This document shows, in pieces, positions 7,780-13,845 of a DNA stretch of 26,958 nucleotides (positions are counted from its first letter, which is position 1; every line of letters begins with the position of its first letter). Source of the DNA: DASZCR01 sp035942915 (GTDB taxonomy: Bacteria; Acidobacteriota; Blastocatellia; Pyrinomonadales; Pyrinomonadaceae); assembly GCA_035942915.1 (NCBI GenBank), contig DASZCR010000093.1, positions 1-26,958 on the forward strand, written 5' to 3'. Both the position numbers and the translations under genes were made by a program. The notes under the pieces are model-generated. The model did not search any database. It was not told where the DNA came from and saw only the letters and a program-made list of their open reading frames with translations.

Positions 7780-8789
7780 GGGTGGCCGTCATGGGCGCGG
7801 GCGGTTGGGGAACGGCGCTGAGCATCTTGGCCGGGCGCGCCGGGCATGAGGTGCGCCTGTGGTCGCGCAACGCCTCGGTCGTCGAGGAGATAAATCGCGC
7901 CCACACCAACGGCGCGTATCTGGCCGGACACGAACTGCCCCCTGAAATTTCGGCAACCTCAGAGGCCGGAGCCGCCCTCGAAGATGCCGAGTTGGTCGTG
8001 CTGGCCGCGCCCTCGCACGCCACGCGCGAGGTTCTCACAGGCGCGCGCCCCTACTTCAGCGCGGAGACGGTCTTTGTCAGCGCGACGAAGGGGATTGAGA
8101 TTGAGACGGGAAAGCGCGTCTCGGAAATCGTCTCGGACGTATTCGGCAGAGAGCGCGGCGCGTCCCGGTTCGTCTGCCTGTCGGGGCCTTCGTTCGCGCA
8201 GGAGGTCGCTAACGGGCAGCCGACGGCCGTCGTCGCCGCAAGCTGTGACGAGCGCCTGAGCCGCGCCGTGCAGGATGCCTTCAGCGTGCAGAACTTCCGC
8301 GTCTACACCAACGACGACGTGACGGGCACGGAACTCGGCGGCGCGCTCAAGAACGTGATGGCGCTGGCCGCAGGCATCGTCTCCGGCCTCGGCCTCGGCT
8401 CCAACAGCATCGCGGCGCTCATCACGCGCGGCCTCGCCGAGATGACGCGTCTGGCGGTTTCGCAGGGCGCGCGCGTCGAAACGCTGATGGGACTGGCAGG
8501 ACTCGGCGACCTCGTCCTGACCTGCACGGGCAGCCTCTCGCGCAATCGCCACGTCGGCCACGAACTCGGACGCGGGCGGACGCTCAAAGAAGTGCTCGCA
8601 GGGATGAACGAAGTGGCCGAAGGTGTCCGCACGACGCGCGCCGTGAAACTGCTGGCGGCGCGTCTCGGCATCGAGATGCCGATTACGGAGGAAGTCCACG
8701 CCGTCCTCTACGAGGGCAAGGCGGCGCGCGCGGCGGCCGTCGAGTTGATGTCGAGGCCGCTCCGGGGCGAGTTCGAGGGACTCATCTGA
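7776..8789 (+). CDS. gpsA: NAD(P)H-dependent glycerol-3-phosphate dehydrogenase
   Basis: A 337-residue GpsA, which reduces dihydroxyacetone phosphate to sn-glycerol-3-phosphate in the cytoplasm. The Rossmann motif GAGGWGTALS opens the protein at residue 7. The substrate-binding region has the catalytic Lys in GGALKNVMALAAGIVSGLGL, followed by NSIAALITRGLAEM and GLAGLGDLVLTCTGSLSRN. Length and motif order are standard. The ATG at 7776 overlaps the plsY stop by four bases, which fixes the start and gives translational coupling with the enzyme that uses its product. Confidence 0.97.
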   Translation: MRVAVMGAGGWGTALSILAGRAGHEVRLWSRNASVVEEINRAHTNGAYLAGHELPPEISATSEAGAALEDAELVVLAAPSHATREVLTGARPYFSAETVFVSATKGIEIETGKRVSEIVSDVFGRERGASRFVCLSGPSFAQEVANGQPTAVVAASCDERLSRAVQDAFSVQNFRVYTNDDVTGTELGGALKNVMALAAGIVSGLGLGSNSIAALITRGLAEMTRLAVSQGARVETLMGLAGLGDLVLTCTGSLSRNRHVGHELGRGRTLKEVLAGMNEVAEGVRTTRAVKLLAARLGIEMPITEEVHAVLYEGKAARAAAVELMSRPLRGEFEGLI

Positions 8790-8873
8790 GGCGCGCGGCG
8801 TGCATCGTCTCATCCTCGCCGGACGCGCGCGGAAAGAGGCGCTTCCGGGCTATTTCGTGCTAGGGTTTAACGA

Positions 8874-9341
8874 ATGGCGGACGAAGAGAAGGTGATTGTC
8901 ACCAACCGTGCGGCCTTTCACGAGTATCACGTGCTGGACAAATACGAGGCGGGCATCGCCTTGACCGGCACGGAGGTCAAGAGCGTGCGCGCCGGACATA
9001 TCCAGCTAAAAGAGTCCTACGTGGCCGTCCGCGACGGCGAGGCGTGGCTCTTCAACGCGCACATCTCACACTATTCGCACGGCAACCGGGAGAACCACGA
9101 CCCCACGCGGACGCGCAAACTGCTCCTGCACCGTCGTGAAATTGACCGCCTTGAGGCGGACGCAACCGTCAAGGGGATGACGCTCGTCGTCACACGCGTC
9201 TATCTCAAGAACGGCCGTGTTAAATTTGAAATAGGCGTCGCGCGTGGTAAAAAGCTATACGACAAACGCGAGACAGAGATGCGTCGGACGCTTGAGCGCG
9301 AGACGCGCGCACAATTAAAAGAGCGCATAAAAGAGAGGTAG
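8874..9341 (+). CDS. smpB: SsrA (tmRNA)-binding protein SmpB
   Basis: A 155-residue SmpB, which carries tmRNA into stalled ribosomes for trans-translation. The OB-fold core is clear: VTNRAAFHEYHVLDKYEAGI, TGTEVKSVRAGHIQLKESYV, HISHYSHGNRENHDPTRTRK and LVVTRVYLKNGRVKFEIGVARGKKLYDKRE. The basic C-terminal tail (about 125-155), which enters the ribosomal mRNA channel in known homologues, is present. Start ATG 8874 matches the family. No tmRNA gene was recognised in the window. The pepA gene follows 14 bp downstream. Confidence 0.97.
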   Translation: MADEEKVIVTNRAAFHEYHVLDKYEAGIALTGTEVKSVRAGHIQLKESYVAVRDGEAWLFNAHISHYSHGNRENHDPTRTRKLLLHRREIDRLEADATVKGMTLVVTRVYLKNGRVKFEIGVARGKKLYDKRETEMRRTLERETRAQLKERIKER

Positions 9342-9355
9342 AGGAGAGAGAGGTT

Positions 9356-10900
9356 ATGGAGATTCAGAGCAGCACGGGGCGGTACGCAGATGCGGACGTG
9401 CAAGCCCTGGCCGTCGCCGTATTTAAAGACGAGAAGGCCGATGAAGGATTCCTCAAAGAGTTGGACGACGCGACCGGCGGCATTGTTGGCTCGGTTCTTG
9501 AGTCGGAAGAACTGACGGGCAAAGAGGGTGAGACGGCCTACGTCCACCTCACCTCCGAGCAGCGCGGATTGAAGGCGCGACGCCTCTTGCTCGTCGGCGT
9601 CGGCGAACGCGAGAATTATCGTCCGGCGCAGATTTCACAGATGGTCGGGACGGCCGTGCGCGCCCTGCGCACGCGCAACGTCAAGTCGGTCGGCATCCTC
9701 GCGCGCGCCGAAGGCACGGAGGCCGGGCGCGTCGCCTCGGTCGCCGTCGAAGGCGCGTTTGTCGGTCTGTTCGAGCCTTCGAAGTATCGCACGGTCGAAC
9801 GCGACGAGCGGGCGATTGAGCGCCTCGTCGTCATCGTCGAGGGCGCTGACGAGGAGACGGTGCGTGCAGGCGCCGAGCGCGGACGCATCATCGGCGAGTC
9901 GGTCAATTTCACCCGCGACCTGGCGAACGAACCCGGCGCTTACATGACGCCGACCATCATGGCCGAACGCGCGCAGGAGATTGCCTCCGAGTTCGGACTC
10001 GAAATCGACGTGCTCGATTGGGACAGGATGGAGCAGGAGGGCATGGGTTCTCTGTTGAGCGTCGCGCGCGGCTCGGAGCAACCGCCGAAACTCATCATCC
10101 TCAAGTACATGCCCGAAGGCAAAACTTCGGTCGCCGACGGCGAAGATTACCTCGCGCTCGTCGGCAAGGGCATCACCTTCGACACCGGCGGCATCTCCCT
10201 CAAACCCGGCGAGAACATGGAGTTGATGAAATACGACATGACGGGCGGGGCGACCGTGCTCGGCGTGATGCGCGCCGTCGCGCAACTCAAGCCTCCGATT
10301 CCAGTCCTCGGCGTCGTGCCCTCAACAGAGAACATGCCCTCCGGCAAGGCCACCAAGCCGGGCGACGTGGTGCGCGCCATGAATGGTAAGACCATCGAGG
10401 TCATCAACACCGACGCCGAAGGACGACTCATCCTCGCCGACGCCATCTGCTATGCCAAAAAGCTCGGCGCGACCCGTGTCCTCGACATGGCGACGCTGAC
10501 CGGCGCGGTCTCCATCGCCCTCGGCGACGTGAACACAGGTATCATGGGCACAGACCAGCAACTTATCGACGAGTTTATCGAAGCCGGACGCGAGGTCGGC
10601 GAAAAGTTCTGGCAGCTTCCGCTCGACAAGGAATACTCGAAGCAGATTAAGTCCGACATCGCCGACATCAAAAACGTCGGCGGACGCAAGGCCGGGACAA
10701 TTACGGCCGCCGCCTTCATCAAGGAGTTCGCCGACGGCATCTCCTGGGCACACCTCGACATCGCCGGGACGGCCTGGGGCGACGAAGCCAAACCCTTCCG
10801 CTCGAAAGGGCCGACCGGCGTCGCCGTCCGTACACTACTTCATTACATCGAACGCGAGGCGGCACGCGTCTCAGGAGATGGCAAAAACGGCGACAAATGA
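9356..10900 (+). CDS. pepA: Leucyl (cytosol) aminopeptidase, M17 family
   Basis: A 514-residue M17 aminopeptidase that removes N-terminal residues from peptides in the cytoplasm using two metal ions. The poorly conserved N-terminal domain covers about 1-170. The catalytic domain follows with GKGITFDTGGISLKPG (metal-binding Lys and Asp), MKYDMTGGATVLG and the M17 signature NTDAEGRLILADA. The later GRKAGTITAAAFIKEF, WAHLDIAGTAW and KGPTGVAVRTL segments are also present. Metal ligands appear intact, so it should be active. GAGGAGAGAGAGG precedes ATG 9356. It is 14 bp after smpB; some M17 members also bind DNA, but nothing here shows that. Confidence 0.96.
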   Translation: MEIQSSTGRYADADVQALAVAVFKDEKADEGFLKELDDATGGIVGSVLESEELTGKEGETAYVHLTSEQRGLKARRLLLVGVGERENYRPAQISQMVGTAVRALRTRNVKSVGILARAEGTEAGRVASVAVEGAFVGLFEPSKYRTVERDERAIERLVVIVEGADEETVRAGAERGRIIGESVNFTRDLANEPGAYMTPTIMAERAQEIASEFGLEIDVLDWDRMEQEGMGSLLSVARGSEQPPKLIILKYMPEGKTSVADGEDYLALVGKGITFDTGGISLKPGENMELMKYDMTGGATVLGVMRAVAQLKPPIPVLGVVPSTENMPSGKATKPGDVVRAMNGKTIEVINTDAEGRLILADAICYAKKLGATRVLDMATLTGAVSIALGDVNTGIMGTDQQLIDEFIEAGREVGEKFWQLPLDKEYSKQIKSDIADIKNVGGRKAGTITAAAFIKEFADGISWAHLDIAGTAWGDEAKPFRSKGPTGVAVRTLLHYIEREAARVSGDGKNGDK

Positions 10901-10906
10901 GGCGCA

Positions 10907-10922
10907 GCGTCAGCGCTGACGC
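10907..10922. repeat. 16-bp perfect palindrome right after pepA
   Basis: GCGTCAGCGCTGACGC is perfectly self-complementary and begins 7 bases after the pepA stop. No T-run follows, so it is a weak terminator at best. It could instead be an operator half of the palindrome cluster that follows. Confidence 0.6.
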
Positions 10923-10953
10923 ACCTAAAATCGCCTCTCGAAACCGCCTGACC

Positions 10954-11000
10954 GACGCCAGCGTAGACAATTGTCTACGCTGGCGTCTACTTTTGTAGAC
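10954..11000. promoter_or_regulatory. Two overlapping palindromes built on GTAGAC/GTCTAC, candidate activator sites
   Basis: Positions 10954-10987 form a perfect 34-bp palindrome with the core GTAGACAATTGTCTAC. It overlaps a second one, GTCTACTTTTGTAGAC (10985-11000). The same 6-bp half-site thus occurs four times at regular spacing. The cluster lies about 60-105 bases upstream of the sigma-54 promoter, in the usual range for enhancer-binding-protein sites. Alternatively the long palindrome may help end pepA transcription, although no T-run follows it. Confidence 0.55.
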
Positions 11001-11060
11001 ACTGGCGGGATATTTTTGCAAGAAATGTTGCGGAAAAGTCAATTTTCTACTTGCAAAAAA

Positions 11061-11077
11061 TTGGCATAGGTGTTGCA
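11061..11077 (+). promoter_or_regulatory. Sigma-54 (RpoN) promoter, near consensus
   Basis: TTGGCATAGGTGTTGCA matches the -24/-12 pattern TTGGCAC-N5-TTGC, with the invariant GG and GC separated by exactly 10 bases. Transcription would start near 11088 and run toward the J-domain gene at 11372. This promoter class needs an AAA+ activator bound upstream, and the paired palindromes at 10954-11000 are suitable sites. No rpoN or enhancer-binding protein is encoded in the window. Confidence 0.65.
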
Positions 11078-11099
11078 ATCAATCATTACATGAGATAGA

Positions 11100-11256
11100 G
11101 GGTGCGGTCACCACTGCAAAATGTCCTCGCCCCCCTCGGTGGCCGCGCCGAGGCGCAAGCACCGCACCTTCTCTCACACATCTTCACGCATTCGTCCCAC
11201 GAACCGAAAACGCGTTCCCCACCGAACCCCGAATTTTTCGGGTGGGACGAATGCGT
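11100..11256 (+). ncRNA. Highly structured leader or small RNA candidate
   Basis: The transcript from the sigma-54 promoter would fold strongly. GGTGCGGT (11101-11108) pairs with ACCGCACC (11161-11168), enclosing a CCTCGG/CCGAGG stem (11134-11139 with 11148-11153). A second domain has perfect 15-bp arms (11186-11200 with 11242-11256) with an inner hairpin CCCGAA-TTT-TTCGGG (11228-11242; its last base overlaps the outer arm, so only one of these closes fully). No known RNA family was recognised and no U-run follows. It may be a 5' leader of the J-domain gene or an independent RNA. Confidence 0.4.
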
Positions 11257-11312
11257 CAAAAAGTGATATATTCTCCTCACGCGGGTGCACCTTCTCCGCC
11301 CGGCGTCAATTT

Positions 11313-11338
11313 CTACAGGGCGTTCCTACAGGGCGTTC
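11313..11338. repeat. Tandem 13-bp direct repeat
   Basis: CTACAGGGCGTTC occurs twice head to tail (11313-11325 and 11326-11338), ending 33 bases before the GTG start of the J-domain gene. The repeat units are identical. It could be a protein-binding site for a second promoter close to the gene, or a recent duplication. Confidence 0.75.
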
Positions 11339-11371
11339 CATCGCAGGCTTTGTGCTATATAAGGAAGCGCG

Positions 11372-12184
11372 GTGGTTGATTACTACAAAATTCTGGGCGT
11401 TAAGCAGACGGCTTCGGTGGCGGAGATTAAATCGGCCTACCGGAAGCTTGCGCGCCAGCGGCATCCTGATGTCAACGGCGGCTCAGACAAAGCGGCACGC
11501 GAATTCGCTCTCATCGCGCTCGCCTACCGCACGCTGAGCGACCCGCACGAACGCTCCTACTACGACTCGCAACGCAAGCGCGCCTCCACGACGACGACCG
11601 GCGGCAACTCTGTCTTCCACTCGAACAACCCGCACGCACAGCGCATGCGCCGGATGGCCGTGCAGGCGCGCTTTGACCGGGTTGTCGACCGGCTCATCGA
11701 GGCCGAGCGGCGCGAAACCTTCGCGCTCCAACAGGCGGTCTTCACGACCGTCACGCTCTTTCTTTCGACCTTCTTCGTCGCCATCTTCAAGCCGCGTCTG
11801 TGGGAGAAGTTTCAGGGGCTTGGACGCGCCGTGATGATTACGCTGTTTCTCATCGGCCTCTGGCATCTGGCCGTGCGTCTGAAAGCCTGTTTCGACCATT
11901 ACACGTACAAGCCGAAGCGCGTGCGCCATTCGATTATGGGCGATGCAGACGAGAAGCCGGACAAGCCCTTCACGCGCTTCACGGCCTCGACCTTCCTCAT
12001 CGTCGGCTATGCGGCGAGCCTCGCTGCCGGGCTTTACGTCGGCTCACACGCGCACCATCTCATCATCTTCAACGACCTGCCATACCTGTTCGGCCAGCAT
12101 ATCCGTCCAGACCTCGTCTTCTACCCGCCCATCGCCGTGCTCATCGTCGACACGATGCACACGGTCGCCTCCAAGATAGACTGA
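11372..12184 (+). CDS. Membrane-anchored J-domain (DnaJ-like) protein
   Basis: A 270-residue protein. Residues 1-68 are a J-domain: DYYKILGVKQTASVAEIKSA, then the HPD tripeptide in RQRHPDVNGG that stimulates Hsp70 ATPase, and ALAYRTLSDPHERSYYDSQR. There is no Gly/Phe region or zinc-finger, so it is not canonical DnaJ. The rest has about four hydrophobic segments: near 122-140, 151-168, 205-224 and around 245-265. It would recruit DnaK to the inner membrane; the client is unknown. The start is GTG 11372 with AAGGAAG at good distance, and the J-domain begins right there. The gene lies under the sigma-54/palindrome control region described above. Confidence 0.85.
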   Translation: MVDYYKILGVKQTASVAEIKSAYRKLARQRHPDVNGGSDKAAREFALIALAYRTLSDPHERSYYDSQRKRASTTTTGGNSVFHSNNPHAQRMRRMAVQARFDRVVDRLIEAERRETFALQQAVFTTVTLFLSTFFVAIFKPRLWEKFQGLGRAVMITLFLIGLWHLAVRLKACFDHYTYKPKRVRHSIMGDADEKPDKPFTRFTASTFLIVGYAASLAAGLYVGSHAHHLIIFNDLPYLFGQHIRPDLVFYPPIAVLIVDTMHTVASKID

Positions 12185-12210
12185 GCACTGAAGCGTGCTC
12201 TGGACAAATC

Positions 12211-12248
12211 TTGCGCCCCCGCCCCCGTCTCGTGTATATTGCGCGCAA
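12211..12248 (+). promoter_or_regulatory. Sigma-70-like promoter with palindrome at the start site
   Basis: TTGCGC (12211-12216) and TATATT (12235-12240) are separated by 18 bases. The 10-bp palindrome TTGCGCGCAA (12239-12248) overlaps the end of the -10 and the expected start point, where a repressor could act. It would drive the small protein and the HEAT-repeat protein through a leader of over 300 bases. Confidence 0.45.
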
Positions 12249-12249
12249 C

Positions 12250-12333
12250 GTGGTCTGCGGAACAGACCACTCATAAAGACAGCCTCAAACAATTGAGCGA
12301 CGAAGAGACAAGCCGTCCGTTTTTAACGGACGG
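12250..12333 (+). ncRNA. Leader RNA with three consecutive hairpins
   Basis: Three perfect hairpins follow the promoter. GTGGTCTG/CAGACCAC has a 5-base loop (12250-12270). CTCAA/TTGAG has a 4-base loop (12284-12297). CCGTCCGTT/AACGGACGG has a 3-base loop (12313-12333). There is no U-run after the last one. The set looks like a structured 5' leader or short RNA; no known riboswitch class was recognised. Confidence 0.4.
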
Positions 12334-12564
12334 GAGCAGTCTGCGTCCGCCAAAGTTCTTTTGCGCGAGAAGAAGAAGCAAGACCGGTCGAAGTTTGGAG
12401 ATTTTGGAGATTCTCAAGACGCAAGTGAAGAACCGCAAAGCGTGCGCCACAGACGCGCCGTACCACACCGCCGACGGCCACGGCAGAAGCTTCTGCCGCC
12501 CGACTCTGCCGCAGAGTTGAAGAGCGTTTGGCCGTTCGGCTTCGCCACGAAGGGAGCCGTCGAA

Positions 12565-12846
12565 ATGGCTAAGCGAATCACTGAACGGCAGCGCCTCGCC
12601 CTCAAACTCGATAATCTCAACGACACCGAGGTTCAGGAAGTCCTCGAATACATCTCCATCATGGAGTCGATGCGTCGCGCGCGGACGCTGCCCGCCGTCT
12701 GGGATGACGAACTTGTGGCGCTGCTCGCTGACACGCGCGAGAACCAGCGTGCGCGTCAGGCGTTCGAGTGGGAAGCCGTGCGCCGCCGCGCCGAACGCCG
12801 CGCAGCAGCTACGGCAGCCGGAGGAGGCACACCGCAGCGCGTATGA
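12565..12846 (+). CDS. Small helical protein, function unknown
   Basis: A 93-residue protein that I do not recognise. It starts MAKRITERQRLALKLDNLND at ATG 12565, with GGGAG upstream. Predicted secondary structure is nearly all helical: a charged N-terminal helix with regular Leu spacing (about 8-38), a second helix (about 45-80) rich in Arg, Glu and Ala, and a short disordered end. No catalytic motif, signal peptide or membrane segment is visible. Its stop overlaps the start of the HEAT-repeat gene as ATGA, so the two are translated together and probably work together. The preceding leader is long and structured. Confidence 0.65.
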   Translation: MAKRITERQRLALKLDNLNDTEVQEVLEYISIMESMRRARTLPAVWDDELVALLADTRENQRARQAFEWEAVRRRAERRAAATAAGGGTPQRV

Positions 12847-13757
12847 CCGGACGCTCTGCGCCGTCGCGCCGTTTCAGTTCACGCACTATGCGCGCTCTCG
12901 TCGCGTTCTGTGCGGTCGTCTTCTTCTTCGCCGTTCCAGACGGCGCGGGCTACCTTAACGCGTCCGCGCGCGTTTCCGTCTCTCCTCTTCTTCTGCTCCA
13001 ACAGTCCGCCCCGACCCCGCTTCAACGACGCATCGAGATTGAGCGCGCGCGGCTCTCCTCGTCAGACACGGAGGAGCGGCGCGAGGCCGTCCAGAGGCTC
13101 GGCGCGATGGCGCGTCCTGAGAGCTCGCGCGCGGCGAGCGTCGCCTTGAGAGACGCGTCGCCGGTCGTGCGCGCTACGGCTGCGCGCGCCGTCCTCTCGC
13201 TCGGCTCAAACGACGCCGCCACGCTCCTCGTCCCACTCCTGCGCGACAAAGACGAGTTCGTGCGCCGAGAGGCCGCTTTCGCGCTCGGTCTGACGCGCAG
13301 CCAAACGGCGACGCACGCGTTGGCTGTGGCGCTCGTCGGCGATAAAGAGGCGTCTGTGCGCGGGGCTGCGGCGGTTGCACTCGGCCAGATTGCAGACCCG
13401 GCGTCAGTTCCCGTGCTCTCGGAGACGCTCGGTCGTCGCATTCGCGCCTCCGGCCTCTTCGCACGCATCCTGCGGCGCAGGACTGAAGAGGACGAGTTCG
13501 TCCGTCGCTCGGCCGCCGTCGCACTCGGCCGGATTGGAAGCCGCGAGGGTGTGCCCGCACTCGTCGCCGTGCTCGGCAACGAGCGAGCCGGAGACGACGT
13601 GCGACGCGAGGCGGCACGCGCGCTCGGCCTTATCGGCGACCCCTCGGCCATGCCCGCCCTGCGCGCCGTCCTGACCGCACGCGACCCGCACCTTTCGCGC
13701 ATCGCCTTCGATGCGCTGCGCAGACTCGACCCCGCCAGCGTCGCGCGTCCGGCCTGA
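12843..13757 (+). CDS. Exported HEAT-repeat protein
   Basis: A 304-residue protein. An Arg-rich N-terminus followed by MRALVAFCAVVFFFAVPDGA (about 16-35) reads as a signal peptide or anchor. The mature part is made of about six HEAT-like repeats of the PBS-lyase type, each with the pattern DxxxxVRRxAAxALGxIxxxxAxxxL; examples are DEFVRREAAFALGLT, EASVRGAAAVALGQI, DEFVRRSAAVALGRIG and DDVRREAARALGLIG. HEAT arrays form curved binding scaffolds, so a partner-binding role in the periplasm is likely; no enzyme site is visible. One repeat carries a longer Arg-rich insert (about 200-215). ATG 12843 overlaps the upstream stop. A strong terminator follows. Confidence 0.82.
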   Translation: MTGRSAPSRRFSSRTMRALVAFCAVVFFFAVPDGAGYLNASARVSVSPLLLLQQSAPTPLQRRIEIERARLSSSDTEERREAVQRLGAMARPESSRAASVALRDASPVVRATAARAVLSLGSNDAATLLVPLLRDKDEFVRREAAFALGLTRSQTATHALAVALVGDKEASVRGAAAVALGQIADPASVPVLSETLGRRIRASGLFARILRRRTEEDEFVRRSAAVALGRIGSREGVPALVAVLGNERAGDDVRREAARALGLIGDPSAMPALRAVLTARDPHLSRIAFDALRRLDPASVARPA

Positions 13758-13787
13758 ACCGACGACCCGACGCTGACAAAAGAAAAT

Positions 13788-13820
13788 AAGGCCGGAGAAG
13801 CGATAACTTCTCCGGCCTTT
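13788..13820. terminator. Bidirectional terminator between converging genes
   Basis: A perfect 13-bp stem (13788-13800 with 13807-13819) closes on CGATAA, with an A-rich stretch on the left and TTTGTTACTTTG on the right. It ends the + strand HEAT-repeat unit and, read on the other strand, the Clp-like ATPase gene that stops at 13846. Confidence 0.9.
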
Positions 13821-13845
13821 GTTACTTTGTCTGAGACTGTCCTGC

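Larger units (their letters stand above)
10901..11371. other. Non-coding control region between pepA and the J-domain gene
   Basis: A 471-base stretch with no convincing gene on either strand. In order it holds three palindromes (10907-10922, 10954-10987, 10985-11000), an A+T-rich block, a near-consensus sigma-54 promoter (11061-11077), a strongly self-complementary segment (11100-11256) and a tandem 13-bp repeat (11313-11338). An open frame from ATG 11121 overlaps the J-domain gene out of frame and has no conserved look, so I treat it as spurious. Confidence 0.8.
12185..12564. other. Non-coding leader region with promoter and three hairpins
   Basis: A 380-base gap between the J-domain gene and a small protein gene. 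Its first 150 bases hold a sigma-70-like promoter and three successive hairpins. The remaining part (12340-12564) has the short direct repeat TTTGGAGATTTTGGAGATT but nothing else I can name. An open frame that starts at 12361 is continuous with the small gene, but its Arg/His-rich product looks non-coding before 12565. Confidence 0.7.

Noticed and set aside
8790..9355. A tmRNA gene next to smpB
   Set aside because: No tRNA-like ends or tag-coding region were seen in the flanking gaps, which are only 84 and 14 bases long.
11121..11537. 138-codon open frame overlapping the J-domain start
   Set aside because: It has no good ribosome site and a Ser/Arg/Pro-rich product, spans the structured leader and runs out of frame into the J-domain gene.
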